From NCBI GenBank assembly GCA_910576345.1, contig CAJTIT010000001.1, forward strand, positions 62,001-126,000: a DNA stretch of 64,000 nt, in the 5' to 3' direction. The notes under the pieces are model-generated. The model had not been told where the DNA came from. It ran no database searches and saw only the letters and a list, made by a program, of their open reading frames with translations. Both the position numbers and the translations under genes were made by a program. Origin of the DNA: Erysipelotrichales bacterium. GTDB taxonomy: Bacteria > Bacillota_I > Bacilli_A > Erysipelotrichales > Erysipelotrichaceae. Below are positions 34,932 to 44,687 of this stretch, piece by piece; the first letter of the stretch is position 1; the number at the start of each line of letters is the position of its first letter.

Positions 34932-36146
34932 ATGGCACAGACAAACAAAAGCAAAAAAGGACGACTGTTACAAGAATATAAGACGCTGGAAGAAATCAAA
35001 GAAGAACTGCTGGAATCTTATCGACTTCATTCCGTTCTTTATCAAAGTGATGTCATGGATGCTTGTGAACATTTGGATTTGGATGATAAAGAATTTGATG
35101 CATTATTAGGGTGGTTTAAGCAGTGTGGAATCGCAGTAAAAAGTGATGATGAAGATGATATTGATCTGGACGACGATGATGCGTTGGCGGAAGATGAAAG
35201 TCTGAACTATGATGAACATGGCGAAGACATAGACGGTATCGATGATATTGATCATCTTGCAAGTGAAATTGAAAGTTTGGAACAGTCGTTTGCGAATGCA
35301 TCGCATGCGAAAATTAATGATCCTGTGAAAATGTATTTAAAGGAAATCGGTCGTGTGGATTTGTTGGATCCGAAAGATGAACCCGAGATTGCGCGCCGTA
35401 TCGTTGAGGGAGATGAAGAAGCGAAGCGCAAGTTAATTGCGGCCAATCTACGATTGGTAGTGTCGATTGCGAAAAAGTATGTGGGAAGAGGGATGTTGTT
35501 TTTGGATTTGATCCAAGAAGGTAACATGGGACTTGTAAAAGCGGTTGAAAAGTTTGATTATACCAAAGGATTTAAGTTTTCCACCTATGCGACATGGTGG
35601 ATCCGCCAGGCAATTACCCGTGCTATTGCGGATCAAGCAAGAACCATTCGTATTCCTGTACATATGGTTGAAACTATCAATAAGCTGACGCGTATTCAAA
35701 GACAGTTGGTACAAGATCTGGGGCGTGATCCTTCTGCGGAGGAGATTGCGGAGAAAATGGAGAATATTTCACCGGAAAAAGTGCGTGAAATTCAAAAAAT
35801 CGCATTGGAGCCGGTATCTTTGGAGACGCCAATCGGTGAGGAAGATGATTCACATTTGGGTGATTTCATAGAAGATAAAGAAGCGCTTTCTCCTGATGAG
35901 TATGCCAATAATCAGTTATTGAAAGATGAAATCAATATGGTGCTACAAGGTTTGACGGAACGTGAAGAAAAAGTGTTGCGACTTCGTTTTGGCTTATATG
36001 ATGGCAGAACAAGGACGTTGGAAGAAGTGGGGAAGGAATTTAATGTGACCCGTGAGCGTATACGTCAGATTGAGGCAAAGGCATTACGAAAATTAAAGCA
36101 TCCGACAAGATCCAAACGTTTGAAAGATTTTGTCGATAAACCATAA
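34932..36146 (+). CDS. rpoD: Primary sigma factor RpoD (sigma-A)
   Basis: 404 aa. Region 1.1 is followed by a very acidic linker (about residues 70-115). Regions 2.3/2.4 are [19 protein letters not shown] (part), region 3 is followed by LGDFIEDKE, and region 4.2 has [19 protein letters not shown]. It directs transcription from the TTGACA/TATAAT promoters seen throughout the window. It starts five bases after the dnaG stop, and its own stop overlaps the trmK start (TAATG). Confidence 0.97.
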   Translation: MAQTNKSKKGRLLQEYKTLEEIKEELLESYRLHSVLYQSDVMDACEHLDLDDKEFDALLGWFKQCGIAVKSDDEDDIDLDDDDALAEDESLNYDEHGEDIDGIDDIDHLASEIESLEQSFANASHAKINDPVKMYLKEIGRVDLLDPKDEPEIARRIVEGDEEAKRKLIAANLRLVVSIAKKYVGRGMLFLDLIQEGNMGLVKAVEKFDYTKGFKFSTYATWWIRQAITRAIADQARTIRIPVHMVETINKLTRIQRQLVQDLGRDPSAEEIAEKMENISPEKVREIQKIALEPVSLETPIGEEDDSHLGDFIEDKEALSPDEYANNQLLKDEINMVLQGLTEREEKVLRLRFGLYDGRTRTLEEVGKEFNVTRERIRQIEAKALRKLKHPTRSKRLKDFVDKP

Positions 36147-36805
36147 TGGCGCTGGGTAAGCGCCTTTTGGCACTTTATCACTTGGTGCCAAAAGGCAGTG
36201 TGGTCGCTGATGTCGGTTGTGATCATGGGCAGCTTTCGATTGCTTTGATTCAAAAGCATATTGCCAAGCATGTGTATGCATGTGATTTGCGCAGTGGTCC
36301 TTTATCGCGTGCCAAACAGGCAGTGGAACTTGCAGGATTAGGCAATGCGATCGATTGTCGCCTGCGAAACGGCTTGGATGATCTACCGGATGATGTCGAC
36401 ACTATCGTGATTGCGGGCATGGGTATTGAAACGATACAAATGATATTGGAATCTCATTTTGAAGAATTAACGAAACAGCGTATATTCATCATTCAGTCCA
36501 ATACGCATCCAGACGCATTGCGTAAATGGATCAGTGATCATCATTTTACCATTCTCAAAGAGGATTTGGTTCAAGAGGATCGTCATTTTTATGAAATAGT
36601 TTCATTTAGTCCAACATTTCATGCATCGTATAGCGCTGATGAGATTTTATTTGGCATTTTTTTGCCTGAACATGCATTATTTCATTCTTATTGGAAGAAA
36701 TGTTTGTGTTCTTATCAGTCAATTTTGGACGGGTTATCAAAGGATCATGAAGCATTTGATCACTTTCAGTCAATGATAGAATGCATTGAAAATAAATTAT
36801 CATAA
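36146..36805 (+). CDS. trmK: tRNA (adenine-N1)-methyltransferase TrmK
   Basis: 219 aa. The SAM-binding motif VADVGCDHGQL (~20-30) and RLRNGLDDL (~73), VIAGMGIETIQ (~92) and IIQSNTHPDALRKW (~114) are typical of TrmK, which makes m1A22 in tRNA. The start overlaps rpoD by one base. A nif3-like gene, usual downstream neighbour, is missing here. Confidence 0.92.
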   Translation: MALGKRLLALYHLVPKGSVVADVGCDHGQLSIALIQKHIAKHVYACDLRSGPLSRAKQAVELAGLGNAIDCRLRNGLDDLPDDVDTIVIAGMGIETIQMILESHFEELTKQRIFIIQSNTHPDALRKWISDHHFTILKEDLVQEDRHFYEIVSFSPTFHASYSADEILFGIFLPEHALFHSYWKKCLCSYQSILDGLSKDHEAFDHFQSMIECIENKLS

Positions 36806-37044
36806 AAATCTTTTTTGAAACAACCTTTTGTTAAATGGAATAATTTGTGTTTTCGTAAAAACATATACTATAACTTTAAACGTAAAACAATCGATTCATA
36901 AGGATGTATCTCAAAAGGCAGACATTTTTAGACTAGTTTTTTGAATAAAAATTTTTGTTTTTTTATTTGAAAACATACGTTTTGATTTCTATTTCTTTTA
37001 TCTGGCTAAGCCTACTTAAACGGATAAAGAAAGAGGGAGTCAGA

Positions 37045-37259
37045 ATGAAACAGTTGCGGAAAAGAATAATGATTTGGTTTATATCTTTGCGAATTTATTT
37101 GCGGCCGGCACTATCATCAATTCTTCGAATAATGAAGCAGTGAATTTTTTTCATATGTGTGATGATTACAATTGGATGAAATGGTGGATACTATTTATTA
37201 ATTTGAATATGTTATTTATCTTTCTTTTATATTTGAAAAAAAGAAGCGCTCTTAATTAA
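37045..37259 (+). pseudogene. Possible frameshifted small membrane protein
   Basis: The ATG at 37045 has a good RBS, but its frame stops at 37143. The other frame (open from 37020 to 37259) gives VYIFANLFAAGTIINSSNNE and a hydrophobic end (KWWILFINLNMLFIFLLYL) with a basic tail, and it lacks a start codon other than TTG at 37074. Joining the two by a one-base shift near 37050-37060 would give a plausible ~70-aa membrane protein. It could also be a remnant. Confidence 0.35.
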
Positions 37260-37335
37260 GATTATCCTATATAAATTACCAATGAAAATGTAAGAATTGT
37301 AATAGAAAATCTTTTGTTTTATCAAGGGAAAATGC

Positions 37336-37364
37336 TTGCAAGCTGTTAGGATTATGTGTATAAT
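37336..37364 (+). promoter_or_regulatory. Ferredoxin promoter
   Basis: TTGCAA (37336-37341), 17-base spacer with TG at its end, TATAAT (37359-37364). Confidence 0.75.
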
Positions 37365-37391
37365 GTTAATAGTCAAAAGGAGGAATAAAGA

Positions 37392-37565
37392 ATGCCAGTT
37401 AATGTAAATCAAGATACTTGCATCGGCTGTGGTGCATGTGTAGGAGTTTGTCCGGTTGGTGCATTGTCTATGAACGATGAGGGCAAATCCGTATGTGACG
37501 AAGGAACTTGCATCGACTGTGGAACTTGTCTTTCCGCTTGTCCGGTAGAAGCAATTTCTCAGTAA
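37392..37565 (+). CDS. 2[4Fe-4S] ferredoxin
   Basis: 57 aa. Two classic clusters are visible, CIGCGACVGVCP (residues ~9-20) and CIDCGTCLSACP (~40-51). Each gives three cysteines to its own cluster and one to the other. It is the size of clostridial ferredoxins and should carry electrons for anaerobic enzymes such as pyruvate:ferredoxin oxidoreductase, hydrogenase or radical-SAM proteins (miaB lies next to it). It has AGGAGG before the ATG, its own promoter and its own terminator. Confidence 0.95.
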   Translation: MPVNVNQDTCIGCGACVGVCPVGALSMNDEGKSVCDEGTCIDCGTCLSACPVEAISQ

Positions 37566-37589
37566 AACCAAGCATAGCTTGGTTTTTTT
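37566..37589 (+). terminator. Terminator of the ferredoxin gene
   Basis: AACCAAGC (37566-37573) and GCTTGGTT (37577-37584) with a T run to 37589. Confidence 0.85.
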
Positions 37590-37637
37590 CAGGCACCTTA
37601 CAAATGGCATTTTTTTAAAATACGAGGAGTGAATGAT

Positions 37638-39083
37638 ATGAAGAAACAACCGGGTTGGGCGTTGCCGGATCTGAAAGCGGCACAAGTACGGACAACACAA
37701 ACAGTGAATATTTCTCATGAGCAGTTTGCCATACCGAGCGAATGGCATCATTTAGGCATTGGCAAGCGTTTTTACTTACGAACTTATGGATGTCAGGCAA
37801 ATGAGCGCGATGGAGAAACACTTGCCGGCATACTGGAACTGATGGGATTTACACAAAGTGATGATATGGAACAATCCGATTTGATCTTGCTCAATACATG
37901 TGCAGTCAGAAAAAATGCAGAAGAAAAAGTGCTAGGAGAATTAGGTTCTTTAAAACGATTGCGCAAACAAAATCCAAACTTGATTTTTGGAATGTGCGGA
38001 TGTATGGCGCAAGAAGAAGATATCGTACAGCTTTTGCTAGAAAAATATCCGCATGTGGAACTTATTTTCGGCACACACAATCTGCATCATCTTCCAAAAC
38101 TGCTTCATCAAGTCATGGAAAAACATGAAAAAACGATTGAAGTGTTTTCCAAAGAAGGCGATATTGTAGAGAATTTGCCAGCGAAACGCTTCGGCACACA
38201 TAAAGCTTGGGTCAATATCATGTATGGATGCGATAAATTCTGTACCTATTGTATTGTGCCTTATACAAGAGGGAAAGAGCGATCCAGAACGATGGAAGAT
38301 ATCATAGATGAGCTCAACACTTTGAAAGCACAGGGGTATAAAGAAGTAACGTTACTGGGACAGAATGTGAATTCTTATGGGAAAGACTTGCATATAGAAG
38401 GTGGATTCGCAAAACTTTTAACAGAAACTGCGAAAACAGGCATTCCCAGAATCCGTTTTACGACTTCACATCCTTGGGATTTTACACAAGATATGATTGA
38501 TGTTATTGCCAAATATGACAATATTATGCCCTTCATCCATTTGCCGGTACAATCCGGAGACAGTGACATTTTAAAAATCATGGGTCGACGCTATACGATT
38601 GAACAATATAAGAACTTATTTGATGCAATCAAAACAAAGATTCCAAATTGTGCATTTTCCACTGATATTATCGTTGGTTTTCCAAATGAAACGCAGACGC
38701 AGTTTCAACATACGCTGGATATCGTAGATTACTGTAGATTTGATAATGCGTATACATTCATTTATTCGCCAAGAGAAGGAACGCCGGCCGCAAACATGCA
38801 GGATAATGTGGATTTTCAAACCAAACAGGAACGCTTGGCACAGCTCAATGAAAAGGTTAATCACTATGCATGGGAAAACAATCAGAAATATAAGGATGCG
38901 ATTGTCAGTGTCCTTGTGGATGGACCAAGCAAGAAAAATCCAAATATATACTGTGGTTATACAGAAACCAATAAACTTGTCAATTTTGAGCGCATGGATG
39001 CGAAATGTGGCGACATAATTCAAGTAAAAATCGTCGCATGCAAAACATGGTCATTGGATGGAATACAAGTCAAAGAAAAGTGA
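37638..39083 (+). CDS. miaB: tRNA-2-methylthio-N6-isopentenyladenosine synthase MiaB
   Basis: 481 aa from the ATG at 37638, eight bases after AGGAG; a GTG at 37629 overlaps the RBS. The three N-terminal cluster cysteines are in TYGCQANERD, LNTCAVR and MCGCM. The radical-SAM motif is CDKFCTYC (~195). A C-terminal TRAM domain (DAIVSVLVDGPSKKN) binds tRNA. It methylthiolates A37, using two 4Fe-4S clusters. MtaB is less likely given the NERDGE motif and TRAM domain. Confidence 0.94.
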   Translation: MKKQPGWALPDLKAAQVRTTQTVNISHEQFAIPSEWHHLGIGKRFYLRTYGCQANERDGETLAGILELMGFTQSDDMEQSDLILLNTCAVRKNAEEKVLGELGSLKRLRKQNPNLIFGMCGCMAQEEDIVQLLLEKYPHVELIFGTHNLHHLPKLLHQVMEKHEKTIEVFSKEGDIVENLPAKRFGTHKAWVNIMYGCDKFCTYCIVPYTRGKERSRTMEDIIDELNTLKAQGYKEVTLLGQNVNSYGKDLHIEGGFAKLLTETAKTGIPRIRFTTSHPWDFTQDMIDVIAKYDNIMPFIHLPVQSGDSDILKIMGRRYTIEQYKNLFDAIKTKIPNCAFSTDIIVGFPNETQTQFQHTLDIVDYCRFDNAYTFIYSPREGTPAANMQDNVDFQTKQERLAQLNEKVNHYAWENNQKYKDAIVSVLVDGPSKKNPNIYCGYTETNKLVNFERMDAKCGDIIQVKIVACKTWSLDGIQVKEK

Positions 39084-39100
39084 ACACATCACTTTTTTTT
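39076..39100 (+). terminator. Terminator of miaB
   Basis: AAAGTGA (39077-39083, overlapping the stop) pairs with TCACTTT (39089-39095), followed by a T run. Confidence 0.75.
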
Positions 39101-39142
39101 ATGAAAACTAATATTTCAATGTCTTTTGCATACGAAAAGTGG

Positions 39143-39148
39143 TATAAT
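39143..39148 (+). promoter_or_regulatory. -10 element for the RNase J-like gene
   Basis: TATAAT 62 bases upstream of the start. A -35 is poor (TGTCTT at 39120). Confidence 0.45.
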
Positions 39149-39210
39149 AGTCACAGTTGGGCATTAAGTCAAATATATAAAAAAGATAATATATAGAAAG
39201 GATTGTAGTT

Positions 39211-40881
39211 ATGGATCAAGTACGCATTTTTGCGCTTGGAGGCTTGGACGAAAACGGAAAAAATATGTATATCGTCGAAGTCAACGAAGCCATTTTTGTA
39301 ATTGAAGCAGGTTTAAAATTTCCGGATACGGAACAGTTGGGAGTAGAATTCATCATTCCTGATTTCACATATTTAATAGAAAATAAAGACCGCATTGCGG
39401 GCATTTTCATTACTCATGCACATGATGACGTTGTTGCGGCGCTCCCATATTTGTTAAAACAAGTGCAAGCGCCAGTATATACAGGAGCACTTACCGCCAA
39501 TATTATTCATGATATGCTGAAAAAAGAAGGCGTCAAGAATGTAAAAATCCATCGCATCAAACGATCCAGCAAACAGATGATCAAAGGTGTTCGCGTATGT
39601 ACGTTCCCAATGACCCATGCCTATCCTGACAATTTTGGCGTTGCGATCATGAGCAATCAAGGCGCCATAGTTTACACCGGTGAATTTATCGTAGATTATG
39701 ATATGTTGTCAGAACAATACCTGTGTGATTTAAATGAACTTTCTGATATTGGAAAAAAAGGTGTATTGTGTTTGTTAAGTGAATCACAAGGCGTAGAGCG
39801 TAGCGGTCATACAGCGCCTAATCATCGCATTACTAATCTCATAGAACCCATCTTTGAAATGAACAGCGGACGAATTTTAATTTCTGTTTATCGTCAAAGT
39901 TTATATCGTGTAATTGAAATTATTGATTTATGCAAGCGAATGAACAAAAAAGTGTATTTTCATGACAAAGAGCTAAGAAGATTATTGAAACATTTGGAAG
40001 ATATGAAATACTATTATTTGCCAAGAGAATTGGAGCTCACAGATAAACAGTTCCATGATGATATGGAGGATGTGGTTATCATACTATCCGGTTCAGGTAA
40101 AAATCTGTTCAGAACCATGAGCAATATTGCCAATCACGAGGATGATCGTGTAGCGTTTCGTCCAAGTGATACGATCATTATGGCATCTCCGGTGGTCAGT
40201 GGAACGGAAACCGAAGCGACGGATATGGAAAACGACGTATACAAAGAAGGTGGGCATATCTATTCTTTGAGTTCAAAAACAGTATTGTCCATGCATCCAA
40301 GCAGTGAAGATTTGAAAATGATGCTTTATCTGTTTAAACCGAAATACTATATTCCGGTCAAAGGTGAATATCGTCATTTGGTTATGAATGCCAATCTTGG
40401 TGTTGACATGGGATATTCACCGGACAAAATATTGATTTTGGATAATGGACAGATTTCTGTGTTTGAAAACCAAGTGCTGAAAAGTGTGTCTGATCATCTG
40501 GAACTGGAAGACACATTGATTGATGGAAAAGAAAATTGGGATGTGACCGGTGTGGTGCTGCACGATCGAGAAGTGTTGTCAACTGATGGCGTGATGATTG
40601 TTGGTGTCGGTGTCAATGCGAAATCAAAAGAAGTCATCAACGGACCGGATGTGCAGACCAGAGGCTTGATTTATTTGAAGGATGCGGATCATATCGTTAA
40701 AGAAGTCGCCAGTATTATGGAAGAATGCATACAATCAGCGAAAAAGGAAAAGCAATTTGATATTGCCAATATCCGAAATGACGCAAGAGAAAAAATCCAG
40801 CGCTATCTGTTGAAACAAACAGGGAAACGTCCAATGATTTTGCCGGTCATCATGGAAATCAATGCCAAGGCTTTGCGCTGA
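39211..40881 (+). CDS. RNase J2-like beta-CASP protein with degenerate active site
   Basis: 556 aa with the full RNase J layout: beta-lactamase core, beta-CASP insert and C-terminal domain. Several catalytic residues differ from active RNase J. HxHxDH is HAHDDV (residues ~71-76, last His lost), HTGDF is YTGEF (~155) and PxHGEYR is PVKGEYR (~390). The same kinds of loss are known in Bacillus RNase J2, which acts mainly as a partner of RNase J1. So it is likely a structural or regulatory subunit of the RNA-decay complex, and an active J1 should be encoded elsewhere. It lies directly before ftsK. Confidence 0.88.
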   Translation: MDQVRIFALGGLDENGKNMYIVEVNEAIFVIEAGLKFPDTEQLGVEFIIPDFTYLIENKDRIAGIFITHAHDDVVAALPYLLKQVQAPVYTGALTANIIHDMLKKEGVKNVKIHRIKRSSKQMIKGVRVCTFPMTHAYPDNFGVAIMSNQGAIVYTGEFIVDYDMLSEQYLCDLNELSDIGKKGVLCLLSESQGVERSGHTAPNHRITNLIEPIFEMNSGRILISVYRQSLYRVIEIIDLCKRMNKKVYFHDKELRRLLKHLEDMKYYYLPRELELTDKQFHDDMEDVVIILSGSGKNLFRTMSNIANHEDDRVAFRPSDTIIMASPVVSGTETEATDMENDVYKEGGHIYSLSSKTVLSMHPSSEDLKMMLYLFKPKYYIPVKGEYRHLVMNANLGVDMGYSPDKILILDNGQISVFENQVLKSVSDHLELEDTLIDGKENWDVTGVVLHDREVLSTDGVMIVGVGVNAKSKEVINGPDVQTRGLIYLKDADHIVKEVASIMEECIQSAKKEKQFDIANIRNDAREKIQRYLLKQTGKRPMILPVIMEINAKALR

Positions 40882-40894
40882 TGGGAGAGGTGTT

Positions 40895-43246
40895 ATGGCA
40901 AAAAGCAAGACAAAGAAAAACAGTAAGAAAAAACAAAAAGAGAATGAAATTTTGTTATATGTATACTCCCTCATCATGATTATGCTATCACTGATTGGCG
41001 GATTGAAAGTCGGTTTTGTCGGCAGTCTGCTCAACGGATGCGTTACGTATGTATTTGGCAGTCTGTATGGCGTTTTTTATGCGGTGGTCATTTTGTTTGC
41101 CATCATGATCATGATGAAACGCTCCATTCAAGAGATTCCATTAAACTATACGATTGGTATCCTATCCTTACTGAGCGCATGGTTAATAGCCGCATCCATG
41201 CCAGAAGATACAACACAAAACGGTATGGCTGTATTAAGTGGTTATATAAAAAATTCATCGATGATTTTTGCCGGTGAACTGCCAGCGCATGGCGGCGTTT
41301 TAGGAGCGGCCATTGTCAGCGTTTGTTCATTCCTGTTTGACTTTACCGGTACTTGGCTGATCGTTGTCGCACTGGTGATTTTAGGACTTATCTTACTTGC
41401 CAGCGGAGCTTTTATGGAATGGATGACATCAACCAAAGAGCGCATCAAGGAACCGCTTCAAAGCGTGCATGCGGAAAGTCAGGCAAAGCGAAAAGAAAAG
41501 AAAGAGCGTCGCAAAGAAGAAAAAAAGCAATCCAAAATGCAGGATATTCGTGCAGATGATGAAGAAGAGGATACTTCGCTCGCATTATTAACACAGATGA
41601 GTATCGATGATCGAGTAAGAAAAGGACAAATCTCTTTTATAGAAGCTGACGATACAGAGAATGAAAGCGAAGAAGAAGTAGAAATCTTACATGAAGAAAT
41701 GGAAATGGAAGAAATAAAACCGCAGATCAGTGAAGATCAGCGAATCATCAATGAAACGATTGGTAAAGAAGATACATTTGTGTCTTCTTATACGGAAGAT
41801 TATTCAAACTATCGTTTACCGAGGCTTTCTTTACTGAAAGACAGCGGCAAGAAAGGAAAATCCGTTCATAATATTAACGCTGCCAATGATAGCGGTAGGC
41901 GTTTGATTGAAATATTGGATCAGTTTGGTGTAAAAGCATCGTTGATTGCGACCCATATCGGACCGGCCGTTACCAAGTTTGAAATTAAACCGGATTTAGG
42001 AGTGCGCGTGAATAAAATCAGTAATCTTCAATATGATATCAAAATGGCTTTGGCCGCAAAAGATATTCGTATAGAAGCACCGATTCCTGGTAAATCAGCT
42101 GTCGGCATCGAAATACCAAATGTGGAAAAAACAACCGTTTCTTTAAAAGAATTAATGAAGGATATTCCGGAAAAATATGAAGATAAAAAACTTGCATTTG
42201 CGCTGGGAAAAGATTTAATGGGAAATTGTGTGTATGGTGAATTGAACAAAATGCCGCATCTTTTGGTGGCGGGGGCTACCGGTTCCGGAAAATCCGTATG
42301 CGTCAATACGATTATAACATCCATTTTAATGCGCACAAAGCCGGATGAAGTAAAACTGTTGTTGGTGGATCCAAAGAAAGTGGAATTTACGCCATATCGA
42401 AATATTCCACATTTATTGGGTCCGGTCATTACTGATGGCGAAGAGGCAAACAGAGCGCTGAAAGTCATTGTGAATATGATGGATAATCGATATGAGCTAT
42501 TCTCCATGGCAGGTGTAAGAAATATTGCCGGGTATAACGGATATATTGAAAATCACCCCGAAGAAGGATTGAAACCTTTGCCTTGGATCGTTGTCATCAT
42601 CGATGAGTTGGCAGACTTAATGTTGGTTGCGGCGAAAGAGGTAGAATCCAGCATTCAGCGCATTACCCAGCTGGCAAGAGCTGCCGGTATCCATTTGATT
42701 GTCGCAACACAGCGTCCAAGCGTTGATGTCATAACGGGCATCATCAAGGCAAACATTCCATCTCGCATTGCCTTTGCGGTTTCTTCAGCGGTAGATTCCA
42801 GAACCATTTTAGATCAAGTCGGCGCAGAAAAACTGCTTGGATTTGGTGATATGCTTTATGTTCCTTATGGAGAACAAGTCGCTACCAGAGTACAAGGCGC
42901 ATTTGTTTCTGATGATGAGGTAGAAACCATTTGTGAATTTGTCAGTAAGCAGGCAAAACCAAAATTTGATGATGCGTTTCTGCGCTTAGAAGCATTGGAT
43001 GGCGGCATTCAGGCAACTTCATCAGCGAATACGCATGATGACCCGCTGTTCGAAGAAGTCAAGGAGTTTATCATTCAAACACGCAAAGCCAGCACATCGC
43101 TTATTCAGCGTAAATTCAGTATTGGATATGCAAGAGCAGCACGTTTGATTGACGAATTGGAAGAACGCGGCATCATAGGACCGGCAAGGGGAAGTAAACC
43201 AAGAGAAGTTTATGCAAAAAATATAGAGGAAGAAACAGAGGAATAA
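40895..43246 (+). CDS. ftsK: DNA translocase FtsK/SpoIIIE
   Basis: 783 aa from the ATG at 40895 with GGGAGAGGTG upstream; an ATG at 40862 inside the previous gene is rejected. The basic N terminus (KKNSKKKQKE) precedes four membrane segments (~25-180), a charged linker, the motor domain with Walker A GATGSGKS (~465) and Walker B IVVIIDELADLM (~575), and a winged-helix gamma domain (STSLIQRKFSIGYARAARL). It pumps DNA at division septa; in sporulating relatives it also does so into the forespore. Confidence 0.95.
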   Translation: MAKSKTKKNSKKKQKENEILLYVYSLIMIMLSLIGGLKVGFVGSLLNGCVTYVFGSLYGVFYAVVILFAIMIMMKRSIQEIPLNYTIGILSLLSAWLIAASMPEDTTQNGMAVLSGYIKNSSMIFAGELPAHGGVLGAAIVSVCSFLFDFTGTWLIVVALVILGLILLASGAFMEWMTSTKERIKEPLQSVHAESQAKRKEKKERRKEEKKQSKMQDIRADDEEEDTSLALLTQMSIDDRVRKGQISFIEADDTENESEEEVEILHEEMEMEEIKPQISEDQRIINETIGKEDTFVSSYTEDYSNYRLPRLSLLKDSGKKGKSVHNINAANDSGRRLIEILDQFGVKASLIATHIGPAVTKFEIKPDLGVRVNKISNLQYDIKMALAAKDIRIEAPIPGKSAVGIEIPNVEKTTVSLKELMKDIPEKYEDKKLAFALGKDLMGNCVYGELNKMPHLLVAGATGSGKSVCVNTIITSILMRTKPDEVKLLLVDPKKVEFTPYRNIPHLLGPVITDGEEANRALKVIVNMMDNRYELFSMAGVRNIAGYNGYIENHPEEGLKPLPWIVVIIDELADLMLVAAKEVESSIQRITQLARAAGIHLIVATQRPSVDVITGIIKANIPSRIAFAVSSAVDSRTILDQVGAEKLLGFGDMLYVPYGEQVATRVQGAFVSDDEVETICEFVSKQAKPKFDDAFLRLEALDGGIQATSSANTHDDPLFEEVKEFIIQTRKASTSLIQRKFSIGYARAARLIDELEERGIIGPARGSKPREVYAKNIEEETEE

Positions 43247-43269
43247 TATGTATTCTTCTGCTTTTTTTT
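43236..43269 (+). terminator. Terminator of ftsK
   Basis: CAGAGGAATA (43236-43245) pairs with TATTCTTCTG (43251-43260) with one G-T pair, followed by CTTTTTTTT. The stop codon lies in the hairpin. Confidence 0.8.
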
Positions 43270-43448
43270 GTATGATCATAATCCACTGGATTAGAAAAAC
43301 TGCACATTTTTTAACATTTCCAAAATGAACAAAAAAACATGCGACGGTAAAAAAACGACCATTTCTGCTTGAAAATTACTAGTGTTCTGTTAGTTTTTCG
43401 TATATAATGGATACGTTATTTCATACTAAGAAAAAGGAGTGCGTATCA

Positions 43449-44687
43449 ATGAAACTTGAAAACGGCGTTTATATACATATACAAAAAAGTGATAAATTCA
43501 AAGATGTCGGTATCAGTCTGCGTTTTATGGCGCCATTAAGCAAAGAAACGGCGACCAAACGAAGTTTGCTGGCAATGATGATGTGCGATCGTTGCAAAGC
43601 GTATCCGACAAAAAAAGCAATGAGTGACAAGCAAGACTATTTGTATGGCACAACTTTACAAGCGCAGACAGTAGGCTATGGACGCGCGCAGGTGCTGGAA
43701 ATCAGAATCAAAATGGTGGATCCAAGATACACAAAATGTACAACATTACGAAATGATGTACTTGATTATCTTTATGAGGTGATTTTTCAGCCGTTGCTCA
43801 ATGAAGAAGTATTTCAAGAATCCAAATCAATTTTAAAAAATAAGATGCAGCGCATGCTCGATGATCCATCACAATATGTCATCACCAAAGGTTTACACAT
43901 GGGAGGACAAAACACGCCGTTGGCATTGTCGTCATTAGGAGAACTTACAGATTTGGATCAGATTACGCTTTCGGACATTCATGAAATATATGAACAGCTG
44001 ATGAAAGAAAATCGAATCGATATACTTATCTGCGGACATGTAGATGAGCATCAGATGATTGATTTGATGAAACAGAAATTGCCGTTTTCACCAAGACAGG
44101 TTGATTATCCTACGCATTATACTTTTGCAAGTGATGGGGAACCAAAAAAAATTCAAGAAACAAGAGATATCAAACAGTGCAGTATTTTTATGCTGTGGCA
44201 GACGAATACCGATATATGTGACAGTGATTATTATGCTCTGCGTGTTGCAAATGCGATGTTTGGACAATATCCGACCTCGCTTTTGTTTCAAGAAGTCAGA
44301 GAAAAGCACAGCTTATGTTATTCCATCTTTGCCAATCTAATTTCTTTCGATGGGGCAATGGGTGTCACGACCGGCGTGGAAAAACAGCATATTGAACAAG
44401 CAATGGATTTGGTTATGACGCAGTTTGAGCGAATTTGCATGGGTGATTTCGACAATCATTTACTGGAAGTTTCCAAAACGATGATGATCAATTCTTTGAA
44501 GGCAACAAAAGATGCGATGAATCCTTTGATTGCACAAATCTATCAGAATGCCATTTTACATCGGCCAATGACGATTGATGAGCGGATCAATGCCATACAA
44601 GTCATTACAAAAGAGGATATTCAGCATGTGTTTCATAAATGCCAATATCGATTGGGTTTTGTATTAAGCGGGGAGGAAAACAAATGA
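43449..44687 (+). CDS. M16-type protein YmfF-like, lacking the zinc motif
   Basis: 412 aa from the ATG at 43449 (AAAAAGGAG upstream); an ATG at 43407 lies in the promoter region. It has the fold pattern of insulinase/M16 subunits, but the HxxEH motif is absent: the corresponding region reads LAMMMCDRCKAYPTKKAMSD. It therefore probably serves as the non-catalytic partner of the next gene product. YmfF/YmfH pairs follow ftsK-type genes in Bacillus. Some annotations link them to EF-P modification. It overlaps the next gene by four bases (ATGA). Confidence 0.87.
   Translation: MKLENGVYIHIQKSDKFKDVGISLRFMAPLSKETATKRSLLAMMMCDRCKAYPTKKAMSDKQDYLYGTTLQAQTVGYGRAQVLEIRIKMVDPRYTKCTTLRNDVLDYLYEVIFQPLLNEEVFQESKSILKNKMQRMLDDPSQYVITKGLHMGGQNTPLALSSLGELTDLDQITLSDIHEIYEQLMKENRIDILICGHVDEHQMIDLMKQKLPFSPRQVDYPTHYTFASDGEPKKIQETRDIKQCSIFMLWQTNTDICDSDYYALRVANAMFGQYPTSLLFQEVREKHSLCYSIFANLISFDGAMGVTTGVEKQHIEQAMDLVMTQFERICMGDFDNHLLEVSKTMMINSLKATKDAMNPLIAQIYQNAILHRPMTIDERINAIQVITKEDIQHVFHKCQYRLGFVLSGEENK

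Larger units (their letters stand above)
36806..37391. other. Intergenic region with a possible broken small membrane gene
   Basis: About 585 bases. A strong RBS (AGAGGGAG near 37032) and ATG (37045) lead into a 32-codon frame, while the adjacent frame (37020-37259) encodes a 60-residue membrane-like peptide. The ferredoxin promoter lies at 37336-37364. The first 130 bases are AT-rich without structure. Confidence 0.45.

Noticed and set aside
36955-37143. 62-codon frame from 36955
   Set aside because: Its upstream half has no RBS; only the ATG at 37045 is preceded by one, and the frame is then very short.
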